A stretch of DNA of 64,000 bases, from the NCBI GenBank assembly GCA_903939755.1, contig CAJAII010000056.1, forward strand, positions 1-64,000. The letters are read 5' to 3'. The stretch comes from an uncultured Flavobacteriales bacterium. Lineage in GTDB: Bacteria; Bacteroidota; Bacteroidia; Flavobacteriales_D; Crocinitomicaceae. The first letter of the stretch is position 1; each line of letters opens with the position of its first letter. The notes beneath the pieces are model-generated. The model worked only from the letters and a program-made list of their open reading frames with translations, ran no database searches and was not told the origin of the DNA. Below are positions 8,714 to 17,494 of this stretch, one piece after another. Both the position numbers and the translations under genes were made by a program.

Positions 8714-8851
8714 GGGTTAACGTTTTAAACGAGTTAATAAATCCCTGAAAAATGTGTGCTATTTTTAAATATATTAAAACAAGTTGGTTTTTCCAACTAT
8801 TGTCAACTTTTTATGCTAAAAAAAAAATGAATCGAATAGAATTTCTTCTCC

Positions 8852-9301
8852 CTAAAAGAAGAGTATCATGAGTAGAATTACGAACAAAACTAATCCGTAG
8901 ATTAGCATCAATTGCTTGTTAATGTTACCTTCTGAGCTTTTATTGGCCAATGGCTTCGATTTAGTGGAACTCGATGAGTTTGTTTTAGTGGAATTCGTAT
9001 TTTGGGAATCCTTCTTTTTATCCGCTATCTCTACTTTTTTAGAAGGAATTAATTTATATTTTTCCCAATTCAAATGATAGGATTCACCCAAAAACACCTC
9101 ATCACCACTGTCTAATAAAGTATAGCCTTTTAATCGTTTGCCATTGATAAAAGTGCCGCTTTTAGAATTTAAATCAGTTATGAAAACATTGCCTTCCGTA
9201 TCGCTAAATAATTCTAAGTGAAATAAGTCAACCGAACTATTCTGGACAACAATGTCATTTTTTGGTGAGGTACCGAAACGAAGATGAATGTTTTTTTGCA
9301 T
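8852..9301 (-). CDS. FHA-domain protein with C-terminal membrane anchor
   Basis: Residues about 1-85 form a forkhead-associated domain, with FGTSPKNDIVV near the start, then LNSKSGTFINGKRL, the usual FHA signature; such domains bind phosphothreonine peptides. A Ser/Thr/Asn/Lys-rich linker (about 90-125) follows, then one hydrophobic helix at the C-terminus (about 129-149). The layout predicts a tail-anchored protein with the FHA domain in the cytoplasm. Its partner kinase is not in the window. It is divergent from parA, with 165 bases between the two starts. Confidence 0.85.
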   Translation of the reverse strand: MQKNIHLRFGTSPKNDIVVQNSSVDLFHLELFSDTEGNVFITDLNSKSGTFINGKRLKGYTLLDSGDEVFLGESYHLNWEKYKLIPSKKVEIADKKKDSQNTNSTKTNSSSSTKSKPLANKSSEGNINKQLMLIYGLVLFVILLMILFF

Positions 9302-9465
9302 TTGTATTAAGGGCAGAAATAAGGATGATAAAAAAATGAATTTTGACTATACCAATGGTTCTACAACAATTATAAACAAATCTAGCTAAATTCAGTTAAT
9401 AAAATCCTTACATTAATTGAAATAATTCAATAAACTTGAATTAATTTTATAGAATAAATAAAACC

Positions 9466-10278
9466 ATGGGGAAGGTAATCGCAATAGCAAACCAAAAAGG
9501 CGGTGTTGGAAAAACTACAACAGCAATAAATCTAGGCGGATGCCTTGGTGTATTGGAATATAAAACATTGATTATCGATGCCGATCCTCAAGCCAACTCT
9601 ACCTCCGGTACAGGGTTTGACCCTTCGGCCGTTCGAAATATTTATGACTGTTTAGTCAATGATTTGGATCCAAAACTGGCCATCTTAACGACTCAAAATC
9701 CAAATTTAGATGTGTTGCCATCGCACATTGATCTTGTTGGGGCAGAATTGGAAATGATTAATTTACCCGACAGAGAGTACCTACTCGAAAAAGCGATTGC
9801 AAAAATAAAAGATGAGTATGACTTTATCTTAATAGATTGTTCCCCATCGCTCGGGTTAATTACCATTAATGCGTTGGTAGCTGCAGATTCAGTAATGATT
9901 CCTGTTCAATGCGAATATTTCGCACTAGAAGGATTAAGTAAGTTATTGAATACCATTAAAATTGTGCAAGCTAGGTTAAAGCCTGATTTGGAAATTGAAG
10001 GCTTGATTTTAACGATGTATGATACCAGATTACGTTTAGCCAATCAAGTAGTTGATGAAGTAAAAACTCATTTTCAAGAATTGGTTTTTGATACAATTAT
10101 TCACAGAAACACCACACTAACGGAAGCCTCGAGTCATGGTGCAACCGTAATTATGCATGATGCAGCTTCAAGAGGAACTATAAATTACCTTAATTTTGCC
10201 CGAGAATTATTGCAAAAAAATAATTTAACTAAGATCGGGAACGACGAAAAAATAATTGAACTTGACAATGAGCAATAA
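9466..10278 (+). CDS. parA: Chromosome partitioning ATPase ParA (Soj)
   Basis: This deviant Walker ATPase works with ParB-parS to segregate the chromosome origin. The Walker A motif KGGVGKTT is at residues 11-18, followed by the LIIDADPQANST motif near 36-47 and a conserved DCSPSLG segment near residue 125. The length of 270 is normal for chromosomal ParA. It starts at an ATG and its end overlaps the preferred parB start by 11 bases, so it is the first gene of a parA-parB-DUF5683 unit. No parS-like palindrome was searched for exhaustively. Confidence 0.95.
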   Translation: MGKVIAIANQKGGVGKTTTAINLGGCLGVLEYKTLIIDADPQANSTSGTGFDPSAVRNIYDCLVNDLDPKLAILTTQNPNLDVLPSHIDLVGAELEMINLPDREYLLEKAIAKIKDEYDFILIDCSPSLGLITINALVAADSVMIPVQCEYFALEGLSKLLNTIKIVQARLKPDLEIEGLILTMYDTRLRLANQVVDEVKTHFQELVFDTIIHRNTTLTEASSHGATVIMHDAASRGTINYLNFARELLQKNNLTKIGNDEKIIELDNEQ

Positions 10279-11158
10279 CCCTAAAAAACAACCTGCTCTC
10301 GGAAGAGGTTTGGGCGCACTTTTAACCAATGTAGATACGGATATCACTTCTTTATCTGGAGCTACTCTTGGATCAATTTCACAATTGCCAATTCATTCAA
10401 TTGAAACCAACCCCTTTAATCCACGTGAGCATTTTGAACAAGAAGCACTGGAAGAATTAGCCATATCTATAGAAACACATGGGATTATTCAGCCTTTAAC
10501 CGTTCGGAAAATGGGGCGTGACAGGTACCAGTTAATTTCAGGTGAAAGACGTTTCCGTGCGGCTCAAATTGCGGGTTTGACGGAAGTGCCTGCCTATATT
10601 AGAATTGCAAATGACCAAGCAATGCTCGAAATGGCACTCGTAGAAAATATTCAAAGAGAAGACTTAAATGCCATTGAAGTTGGTTTGTCCTACTTACGTT
10701 TAATTGAAGAATGTTCGCTTACCCAAGAACAGCTAGGCGAAAAGATTTCAAAATCTCGATCCAACGTAACTAATCACCTTCGATTGTTAAAGTTGCCAGC
10801 CAATATTCAAGCCGGTGTGAGAGATGGAGTAATTTCAATGGGCCACGCAAGAGCGCTGGTTGCTGTAACGGATGAGATTGCGCAAATGGCTCTTTTTGAG
10901 CAAATAACGCAAGATAAATTATCCGTTAGAGACTTAGAACAACTGCTCAAAAAACCAAAGGAAAAAGCCATTTCTACTATCAACGAGAACGATATGAAGC
11001 TAAGCTCAATCCAACTAATTTTTCTGGAAGAGCTGGAGAAACGATTAATTGCTAAGGTTTCGATTCAAAAAAATCAAAAAGGTCAAGGGAAATTAATTGT
11101 GCCTTTTAAATCTGATGAGGATTTTAAACGAATTGTTTCACTACTGAACGGTGAATGA
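10268..11158 (+). CDS. parB: Chromosome partitioning protein ParB
   Basis: DNA-binding centromere protein and CTP-dependent clamp partner of ParA. It opens with the usual basic GRGLGALL motif, then the ParB/Srx N-terminal domain (about 35-125) with NPFNPRE, GIIQPL, GERRFRA and VENIQREDLN, then a helix-turn-helix (QEQLGEKISKSRSNVTNHLRLL) and a C-terminal dimerisation part. I chose the ATG at 10268 (296 residues); a TTG at 10256 would add four residues. Its stop overlaps the next ATG (ATGA). Confidence 0.95.
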   Translation: MSNNPKKQPALGRGLGALLTNVDTDITSLSGATLGSISQLPIHSIETNPFNPREHFEQEALEELAISIETHGIIQPLTVRKMGRDRYQLISGERRFRAAQIAGLTEVPAYIRIANDQAMLEMALVENIQREDLNAIEVGLSYLRLIEECSLTQEQLGEKISKSRSNVTNHLRLLKLPANIQAGVRDGVISMGHARALVAVTDEIAQMALFEQITQDKLSVRDLEQLLKKPKEKAISTINENDMKLSSIQLIFLEELEKRLIAKVSIQKNQKGQGKLIVPFKSDEDFKRIVSLLNGE

Positions 11159-11697
11159 AAAGTATAATTCTTCTTATTGCATTTACTCCTTTACTTCTCT
11201 TTGGGCAAGACAGCCCCATCGTAAAGAAGGATTCAAGTTCCTATTATTTTAAAAAAGCCGTTCTACTTTCTGCTTGCTTACCTGGAGCGGGGCAAGTATT
11301 CAATTCTATCAAAATGACCAATGGTAGGAAAAATGCTTATTGGAAAGTTCCCCTAATCTATGCCGGACTGGGCGCTGCAGGTTATTTTTTAGTTTCGAAT
11401 CAGCAAATGAAAAACAACCTGAAAAATGAATATAGCCTAAGACAATTAGGTGGGGGAAGTCAACAATGGGTAGACTATGACGACCAAGCTGTTCTTTCCT
11501 TGTACCAACAATACCTAGATTTGAGGGACTTATCTATTTTAGCACTTGGTGCGGTCTACTTACTCCAAATCATAGATGCTGGTGTAGAGGCCCATTTTAT
11601 CAAATTTGATGTCAGTGACCAACTGAGTTTATCAATAGACCCCAGTTTGATGAATCTAAATTCTCCTGGATTTAGGCTTAAAATGTCCTTTCGTTAA
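11155..11697 (+). CDS. DUF5683-like membrane protein
   Basis: A 180-residue protein of unknown biochemical function. A signal peptide (about 1-17, ending LLLFGQ) is followed by a conserved patch SACLPGAGQVFN near residues 38-50, then YWKVPLIYAGLGAAGYF, a probable membrane segment, and another hydrophobic stretch near 125-145. This pattern and its position after parB match the DUF5683 family seen in Bacteroidota. The start codon overlaps the parB stop by four bases. The C-terminus ends in a beta-like LKMSFR, which could suggest the outer membrane, but this is uncertain. Confidence 0.75.
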   Translation: MKSIILLIAFTPLLLFGQDSPIVKKDSSSYYFKKAVLLSACLPGAGQVFNSIKMTNGRKNAYWKVPLIYAGLGAAGYFLVSNQQMKNNLKNEYSLRQLGGGSQQWVDYDDQAVLSLYQQYLDLRDLSILALGAVYLLQIIDAGVEAHFIKFDVSDQLSLSIDPSLMNLNSPGFRLKMSFR

Positions 11698-11708
11698 TAA
11701 CAAAAGCT

Positions 11709-11716
11709 TATTTTTG
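11709..11716 (+). promoter_or_regulatory. Putative -7 box just before dapB
   Basis: TATTTTTG fits TAnnTTTG and ends four bases before the dapB ATG at 11721. If functional, the message would be leaderless or nearly so. No clear -33 box lies at the expected distance. Confidence 0.33.
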
Positions 11717-11720
11717 CTCT

Positions 11721-12440
11721 ATGAAAATTGCGCTAATCGGTTATGGAAAAATGGGGAAAGCCATCGAAAAATTGGCCTTAGAGAAAGGGCATCAGATTGC
11801 GGCCATTGTAGATAGTAAAAATCCCATTGAAAGCATCAACTTTGATGGGGTCGATGTTGCCATCGAATTTACACGACCTGAGTTAGCAGTGAAACATATG
11901 AATTTTTGTTTAGAGATTGGTCTGCCAATCGTTGTAGGAACAACCGCTTGGCAAAATGACTTAACAAAAATTACGGAAAATGTTTTCCAATGTAATGGTG
12001 CGCTTCTACATGCAAGTAATTTTAGTATTGGTGTAAATTTGTTCTTCGAGATGAATAAAAAACTCGCGGAAATTATGGAGGCTCACCCAAGCTATAAGTT
12101 AGAAATGACAGAAATTCATCACACGCAAAAATTAGATAAACCAAGTGGGACCGCTGTCACCCTTGCCGAAGGAATTATGGAACACAATAATAATTACAAG
12201 AATTGGCGCTTAGCAGAAAAAAATGAGCCTGAAAATGAAAATGAATTTTTCATTCATGCGCTTCGTGAAGAAAATGTTCCCGGCACACACATTATCAATT
12301 ATTCTTCTCCCATCGACAGCATTCAAATGCAACATATAGCACACTCACGAGATGGATTTGCGCTGGGAGCAATTCTTGCCGCAGAATGGATCAAGAATAA
12401 AAAAGGTATTTTTACCATGAAAGACGTTTTACAGAATTAA
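11721..12440 (+). CDS. dapB: 4-hydroxy-tetrahydrodipicolinate reductase
   Basis: Reduces hydroxytetrahydrodipicolinate with NAD(P)H in the diaminopimelate/lysine pathway, feeding peptidoglycan synthesis. The nucleotide-binding motif GYGKMG is at residues 7-12. The active-site stretch EIHHTQKLDKPSGTAV (about 132-147) carries the catalytic His and Lys. At 239 residues it has the shorter length usual in Bacteroidota. It lies 23 bases after the DUF5683 gene and 11 bases before lepB, so it is in the middle of a same-strand block. Confidence 0.95.
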   Translation: MKIALIGYGKMGKAIEKLALEKGHQIAAIVDSKNPIESINFDGVDVAIEFTRPELAVKHMNFCLEIGLPIVVGTTAWQNDLTKITENVFQCNGALLHASNFSIGVNLFFEMNKKLAEIMEAHPSYKLEMTEIHHTQKLDKPSGTAVTLAEGIMEHNNNYKNWRLAEKNEPENENEFFIHALREENVPGTHIINYSSPIDSIQMQHIAHSRDGFALGAILAAEWIKNKKGIFTMKDVLQN

Positions 12441-12451
12441 CATAATAACCT

Positions 12452-14305
12452 ATGAGTTTTTTATTTTTTTACCTATTAATACTAGTTCACCCCTACCTAG
12501 CCATGTGGTGGAAATCGTTCCCAAAAGCCGGAAGAAAACCATGGGAAGCCTTAATTCCTGGTTATAATTACTTCATTTTATTTAAGATTACGTGTTCAAA
12601 ACCTTTTTGGTCACTGTTAATGCTATTTCCAGGTGTACACCTTGTGATGCTTGCCGTTGCTAATGCCAGTTATTTAAAACGATTTGGCTACTATTCCTTC
12701 ACCGATACCTTGCAAGCCATCTTGTTTCCCTACCTACTAAGTTACAAGGCGACAAGAGATAACGCTGAATTTGGAAAAGAAACAAACTGGTCCAACTCAA
12801 AAGAAATTCAAAGTCGAAAATGGAGTGATCACATTGCATTATTCTTGAGCTTACCGGTAATCGGACATGTAATTGCCCTAGCAATTGGAGCAGTTTCCCG
12901 CGATAAACCGGGCAATAAATCAAGAATCAAGGAATGGGGAGACTCTATTATTTTTGCGCTGGTAGCAGCAAGTATTATTCGAACTTACGTATTTGAACCC
13001 TTTCAAATACCAACTGGATCCATGGAAAAGACACTACTCGTAGGTGATTTTTTATTCGTTAACAAATTAGCATACGGTCCAAAAGTACCGGTTACGCCAC
13101 TTTCTTACCCACTTGTGCATAACAACGTGCCTTGGATAAATATCCCTTCTTATACACTTCTAGAAAAAGGAAGTTATTTTCGCTTGCCAGGATTTGGAAA
13201 AGTGAATCGTAATGATGTGGTTGTTTTTAATTACCCTTCTGGCGATACAGCCATCTATGACCCCCGCGTACCGGAAGGATTAATGGGACACGATTACCAC
13301 GGCGTACTCATTTCAGAAGCACTTTATTATTGGAGAACAGATAAAAATGCTTCTTTTTCAAGTGACTCTGCCTATTATAATTTCATGAATAAAAATGGCC
13401 AAGATTTTATAAGCAATATTAACTATTGGAAAAAATTGGCAAGACAAGGAATGGAAAATGGAGAGACCTACTGTCGAGGTGGCATGCCCGAAAAAGGATT
13501 GGATTATATTGAACACAAAGGATTGATATATCGTCCTGTTGACAAGAGAGAAAATTATATAAAACGTTGTGTTGGAACTCCTGGAGATTGGCTTCAAGTA
13601 AAAGGTTCCATTCTTTATGTAAATGGTAAATCTGCTTGGGTGGCTCCAAATCAATGTCTGCAATACAAGGTAATGAAGAGCAACCTTGCATTTCCAATGC
13701 AAAATGAAATGTGCGAACGCTTTGGTCTTGAAAATGACCCTAGTGGCGCGCGAACTGACTTCGAAGATCGCTACCCAGATTTCTATTTACTTACCCTTAC
13801 ACCAGAAGAAAAGAACAAAATACAAAAAGCGTATCCTCAAGCCGTCTTTGAAATTTATATTCCTAGCGAAAGGGCAGATAAGTACGGTGCAAAACCTGAT
13901 GTTCAACAAATGATTGAAAACTTGAATATTTTTCCAAAAGATTTCTATGTAAACAATACGATGACGGACTTTGATAAATTTCAAGTGCCACGGAAAGGAC
14001 AAACAATAAAAATATCGAAAGATAATATTGCGTGGTACCGACGTATTATTACAGCCTATGAAGGTCATACACTTGTAGAGTCAAAAAATGGAACACTATT
14101 AATCGATGGAAAGAAAAGTACTACCTATACTTTTGCCATGAATTACTATTGGCTTATGGGAGATAATAGGTATAACTCGGCAGATTCAAGAGTTTGGGGA
14201 TTTGTTCCGGAGGATCATGTGGTAGGAAGAGCTTCCCTTGTTTGGTTTTCAAAAAGCGCGTATAAAGGAATTAGATGGGATAGACTGTTTAAGTTAATCA
14301 AGTAA
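12452..14305 (+). CDS. lepB: Signal peptidase I
   Basis: Membrane serine protease that removes signal peptides from secreted proteins. At 617 residues it is about twice the Escherichia coli enzyme. Several membrane segments fill about the first 180 residues. The catalytic Ser is in PTGSMEKTL (Ser190 by coordinates) and the general-base Lys is in YIKRCVGTPGD (Lys371), so about 180 residues separate them, far more than in short enzymes. The closing box GDNRYNSADSRVWG is near residue 570. The start is ATG, and the stop overlaps the next ATG as TAATG. Long LepB versions are known in Bacteroidota; what the insert does is not known from the sequence. Confidence 0.93.
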   Translation: MSFLFFYLLILVHPYLAMWWKSFPKAGRKPWEALIPGYNYFILFKITCSKPFWSLLMLFPGVHLVMLAVANASYLKRFGYYSFTDTLQAILFPYLLSYKATRDNAEFGKETNWSNSKEIQSRKWSDHIALFLSLPVIGHVIALAIGAVSRDKPGNKSRIKEWGDSIIFALVAASIIRTYVFEPFQIPTGSMEKTLLVGDFLFVNKLAYGPKVPVTPLSYPLVHNNVPWINIPSYTLLEKGSYFRLPGFGKVNRNDVVVFNYPSGDTAIYDPRVPEGLMGHDYHGVLISEALYYWRTDKNASFSSDSAYYNFMNKNGQDFISNINYWKKLARQGMENGETYCRGGMPEKGLDYIEHKGLIYRPVDKRENYIKRCVGTPGDWLQVKGSILYVNGKSAWVAPNQCLQYKVMKSNLAFPMQNEMCERFGLENDPSGARTDFEDRYPDFYLLTLTPEEKNKIQKAYPQAVFEIYIPSERADKYGAKPDVQQMIENLNIFPKDFYVNNTMTDFDKFQVPRKGQTIKISKDNIAWYRRIITAYEGHTLVESKNGTLLIDGKKSTTYTFAMNYYWLMGDNRYNSADSRVWGFVPEDHVVGRASLVWFSKSAYKGIRWDRLFKLIK

Positions 14306-14904
14306 TGCCCCTTTTTCCAAGTGCCTATTTCCCTTCTATTGGGTACCTTAAATTATTAAACAAATTTCAAGATGCGCAAATTGATTTACACGAAAACTTT
14401 GTCAAACAAAGTATTCGTAATAGATGTGAAATATTAAGCGCAAATGGCAAATTAAAATTAATCGTGCCCGTCAAACACGATCGCAGCACTAAATTAACAA
14501 GTGGAGCAATACAAATTGATTACACGGAACGATGGCCCATTATTCATTGGCGAGCAATTCATGCTGCATACGCCCATGCCCCCTATTTCGAAGCATATGA
14601 ATCGGAAATAAAAGATTGTATTTTGACGACTCATTTCTATTTGTTTGAAAAAAACAGCGCTATTCTAACTATGCTCAGTAATCTATTGGACATTTCATTG
14701 GAAAGGCAATATTCAGCAACTTATCTGCAAGAAGATAAAGCAGATTTTAGATCCTATGATTTTTTGAATTCAGATGAAGAAACCAAAAAATACCAACAAG
14801 TATTCAGTTATCATACACCATTTGAGCAAAATTTATCGATTTTAGACGTCTTATTTAATGAAGGACCTTTTGCAAGAAACTGGATCCTTACAGACCAAAA
14901 ATAA
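14305..14904 (+). CDS. WbqC-like family protein
   Basis: A 199-residue protein of the WbqC-like family, whose members often sit near polysaccharide or signal peptidase genes; the reaction is not firmly known. Visible family features are the N-terminal PSAYFPSIGYLKLL with a following VKQSIRNRCEI, the KLIVPVKHD segment, and HWRAIHAAYAHAPYFE near residues 80-95. Its start overlaps the lepB stop by one base, implying co-translation. Its last 17 bases overlap the convergent gene on the other strand. Confidence 0.85.
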   Translation: MPLFPSAYFPSIGYLKLLNKFQDAQIDLHENFVKQSIRNRCEILSANGKLKLIVPVKHDRSTKLTSGAIQIDYTERWPIIHWRAIHAAYAHAPYFEAYESEIKDCILTTHFYLFEKNSAILTMLSNLLDISLERQYSATYLQEDKADFRSYDFLNSDEETKKYQQVFSYHTPFEQNLSILDVLFNEGPFARNWILTDQK

Positions 14905-15853
14905 GGGAATTGGTAGATTTTTTTTGAAATAATTTGTTCCAATTTACCTTAACGATTGAATTATTCATTAAATCATTATTGGAAATAAACAAATCTCCAA
15001 AAGCATTAAATGTCATTCCTGTAGGATTCGAAAATTGCCTATCGGAAAGAATAGCAAAATTCACTAATTCACCAAATTGATTGAAAACAGCCATTGATTT
15101 ATCAATAGAAGACAAAACATAGATTTCATTTGTTTTTGGATGAACTGAAATAGAAGTTGGAATAAAGTTTAACCCCATTACCGTATCGCCATATTCATCC
15201 ATTCTAAAAGAATTGATTTTGATGTGGTTTTTCTCAGCAAAAACCTCTAAATCTGCCACATCAAACGTAAACAAAGGTTTCTCATTAAAAATTCCTTTAT
15301 TAAGATTGTAAGTATACACGGAACGTTCTGCACTTTGTATTTCACTTTCAGAAGGATCTCCAATAATAAATAATCGATGTGTTAACGCATGGTGACATAT
15401 AGCGGCACTTTTTATGGAGGTATTACCTTCTAACAAGAGCGTTGTGTGTAAAGAATCGAACGGCGCATATGATCGATAAACAGACATGTCCTCAGTAAAA
15501 AGCATCAAACTTGAATCAACAACCACTGCATCACGAATATCATTTAAGATACCAAACTTCAAGGCAGAACTAACACTATTTGATGCTATATTGTACAATA
15601 CAACATTGCCATGCTCCGATTGAATACAAGCATAATTTGAATTATCTAACATTGAAAAATGAACAAAAGGGTCATTTCCCATTGGTAATTGCTGCACAGC
15701 ATTTACATGATCGAGGTCGAAATAACCGTCTTCCTTCAAAAACGACGTGGCCTTTTCATTATAATAAGTTGATACACCAATATCCTCTATTGACTTTGCT
15801 GCTATCACAGATAGAATAGCTAAAACGAAAGAAAAGTAATATTGCTTTTTCAC
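14888..15853 (-). CDS. Secreted SdiA-regulated-like beta-propeller protein
   Basis: A 321-residue protein with an N-terminal hydrophobic signal or anchor (about 4-20). The rest reads as beta-propeller blades: repeated short strands with motifs such as SISVHPKTNEIYVLSS and NPTGMTFNAFGDLFIS near the C-terminus. This resembles SdiA-regulated/NHL-type proteins of Bacteroidota. The likely start is GTG at 15853. It converges on the wbqC-like gene with a 17-base tail-to-tail overlap. The substrate is not predictable; a calcium-dependent lactonase-like or scaffold role are both possible. Confidence 0.7.
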   Translation of the reverse strand: MKKQYYFSFVLAILSVIAAKSIEDIGVSTYYNEKATSFLKEDGYFDLDHVNAVQQLPMGNDPFVHFSMLDNSNYACIQSEHGNVVLYNIASNSVSSALKFGILNDIRDAVVVDSSLMLFTEDMSVYRSYAPFDSLHTTLLLEGNTSIKSAAICHHALTHRLFIIGDPSESEIQSAERSVYTYNLNKGIFNEKPLFTFDVADLEVFAEKNHIKINSFRMDEYGDTVMGLNFIPTSISVHPKTNEIYVLSSIDKSMAVFNQFGELVNFAILSDRQFSNPTGMTFNAFGDLFISNNDLMNNSIVKVNWNKLFQKKSTNSLIFGL

Positions 15854-15973
15854 AACTTTATAATTAGTGTAACAAATGTATCTATTTTTTGATAAAACAA
15901 AAAGAATAATACTAATTATCCTCTTAATGAAATAAAATATGTTTTGAAATCATTAAAAACCTAAAAGTTCCCT

Positions 15974-15981
15974 TAACTTTG
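15974..15981 (+). promoter_or_regulatory. Putative -7 box for the 16010 gene
   Basis: TAACTTTG fits TAnnTTTG and lies 28 bases before the ATG at 16010. A TTTTG at 15942-15946 is too far upstream to be a standard -33 box. Confidence 0.42.
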
Positions 15982-16009
15982 CTTACTAAGTTTCCTTAAA
16001 AATTAATTT

Positions 16010-16690
16010 ATGTATTCAAAATTAATATCAAGTGTTATCCTCATTCTATTTGCTTTTACCATTCAAAGTCAAGTAAGTTTAAACCTTGGTTCTGGTGTCT
16101 TAAAAGGTTTCGGTGTGCCAAAATCATTTTTTGGTTTTCACGGAGGCTTTGAACTTCCTCGAAATAACGATGTTACTTTTTATGTACGTATGGGCTATTA
16201 TTTACCGAGGAAAGAAGATGATGTTATGATGACCAATGTAACGGCTACTGATCTTACAGCTAGCCCCTATAACCTCAGCGTAAATTACTTAACATCTACG
16301 AATTATACGACGATAGAAGGTGGAACGCGCTATTATCTTGGTAATGATTACGACAATGGATTTTCTTTTTACGGCGGAAGTAATTTTATGCTATTCATTA
16401 ACTCCGTGAAACGAAAGTATGAAAAACTAGATGTATCAGGACAATACACTTGGGAAAACGGCTATGAATTACCTCCTAATGAAGAAGTTAAAGGAACTAT
16501 TCTAAGTTTGGCTTTAGGTTTACAAGGTGGAATAAAATATACCATTCCTGCTAGAGGAACCATTTATGCCGATATTACCGGTAATTATGCACTTTTTGGC
16601 AAAGCAAGTAACACAACCGCTCAAAATACTGCTTTATACGCTCCCATGATATTTATTTTTAATGTGGGCTTCCGAAAAGATTTATATTAA
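16010..16690 (+). CDS. Outer membrane beta-barrel-like protein
   Basis: A 226-residue protein with a signal peptide (about 1-20, SVILILFAFTIQSQ). It consists of alternating hydrophobic/polar strands with aromatic girdle residues (FYVRMGYYLP, GGTRYYLG, FSFYGGSNFM, GTIYADITGNYALFG) and ends in FNVGFRKDLY. This looks like an eight-stranded outer-membrane beta-barrel, as is common among small porin-like proteins of Bacteroidota. No ligand or enzymatic motif is seen. It converges on aroK with one base between the two genes. Confidence 0.7.
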   Translation: MYSKLISSVILILFAFTIQSQVSLNLGSGVLKGFGVPKSFFGFHGGFELPRNNDVTFYVRMGYYLPRKEDDVMMTNVTATDLTASPYNLSVNYLTSTNYTTIEGGTRYYLGNDYDNGFSFYGGSNFMLFINSVKRKYEKLDVSGQYTWENGYELPPNEEVKGTILSLALGLQGGIKYTIPARGTIYADITGNYALFGKASNTTAQNTALYAPMIFIFNVGFRKDLY

Positions 16691-16691
16691 G

Positions 16692-17213
16692 CTAATTAGC
16701 AAGGATCTTAACTAATTGTTTCGCAATAGCTTCCACGCTTCCATTTCCATTTATAATAATATTCGCACGGCTATAATAAGGTACCCGATCTGCAATAGTC
16801 GCAGCGATAAACTCCTTTAATTCATCTCCAGAAAGCGCTGATAGTAGGGGCCTATTGGCATTTTGATTACTTATCCTTTCAAACAACACATCGTTGGAGC
16901 ACTCCAAATAAATTACCGTACCCATTTGCAACATTTTATCTAGGTTATCGTGAAAACAGGGCAATCCACCACCCGTTGCACAAACAATATTTTTATTAGG
17001 ATCTAGATTAGTCAACCAAGCAACTTCTCTCTCACGAAAATAATCCCAAGATTGCTTTTTGACAATCGCATCAATGGACAAACCTTCACTATCCTCAATA
17101 AATTGATCTGAATCTATGAAATCAACACCAAGAAGAACGGATAATAATTTACCTACACTTGACTTGCCTGCCCCCATGAATCCGACAAGAAAAATAACTT
17201 TTTTTGGTAGCAA
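16692..17213 (-). CDS. aroK: Shikimate kinase
   Basis: Phosphorylates shikimate at O3 with ATP in aromatic amino acid synthesis. The P-loop GFMGAGKS is at residues 11-18, DFIDSD with shikimate-binding Asp follows near 34-39, and CATGGGLP near 80 is the Walker B/substrate loop. NANRPLL is the lid arginine region. The 173-residue length is standard. The only start near the N-terminus is TTG at 17213; the next ATG (Met13) lies inside the P-loop, so TTG is preferred. The gene is divergent from tRNA-Lys. Confidence 0.92.
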   Translation of the reverse strand: MLPKKVIFLVGFMGAGKSSVGKLLSVLLGVDFIDSDQFIEDSEGLSIDAIVKKQSWDYFREREVAWLTNLDPNKNIVCATGGGLPCFHDNLDKMLQMGTVIYLECSNDVLFERISNQNANRPLLSALSGDELKEFIAATIADRVPYYSRANIIINGNGSVEAIAKQLVKILAN

Positions 17214-17290
17214 ATGATTTTTTTTATGAATTGAAAATGAAAGATTTAAATAAATAAATCAATAAAAAAACAAAATTACCAAATTAATGA

Positions 17291-17321
17291 TTTGAAAAAC
17301 AAAATAATCAATGTATCTTTG
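17291..17321 (+). promoter_or_regulatory. Promoter of tRNA-Lys
   Basis: TTTG at 17291-17294, a 19-base spacer, then TATCTTTG at 17314-17321. This is an almost ideal Bacteroidota vegetative promoter (TTTG-N19-TAnnTTTG). The tRNA begins 16 bases after the box. Confidence 0.78.
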
Positions 17322-17336
17322 CACCCCAAAAAGCAT

Positions 17337-17409
17337 GATTCCTTAGCTCAGCTGGTAGAGCAATACACTTTTAATGTATGGGCCCTGGGTTCGAATCCCA
17401 GAGGGATCA
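17337..17409 (+). tRNA. tRNA-Lys(TTT)
   Basis: Acceptor GATTCCT pairs with AGGGATC (with one G-U pair). The D-arm reads AGCTCAGCTGGTAGAGC, the anticodon stem ATACA/TGTAT encloses CTTTTAA (anticodon TTT, codons AAA/AAG), and the T-arm is CTGGG/CCCAG around TTCGAAT. Discriminator A73; CCA is not encoded. It has a strong promoter upstream and a terminator starting seven bases after the 3' end. Confidence 0.96.
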
Positions 17410-17415
17410 CAAAAG

Positions 17416-17450
17416 AAACCCATTTCCAACAGGAAATGGGTTTTTTCTTT
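17416..17450 (+). terminator. Rho-independent terminator after tRNA-Lys
   Basis: A 12-bp perfect stem (AAACCCATTTCC with GGAAATGGGTTT) with loop AACA, followed by a T-rich run. Confidence 0.88.
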
Positions 17451-17494
17451 TTAATGACGTTCAAAATTTATTTTGATAAGTTAGAAAAAATAAA

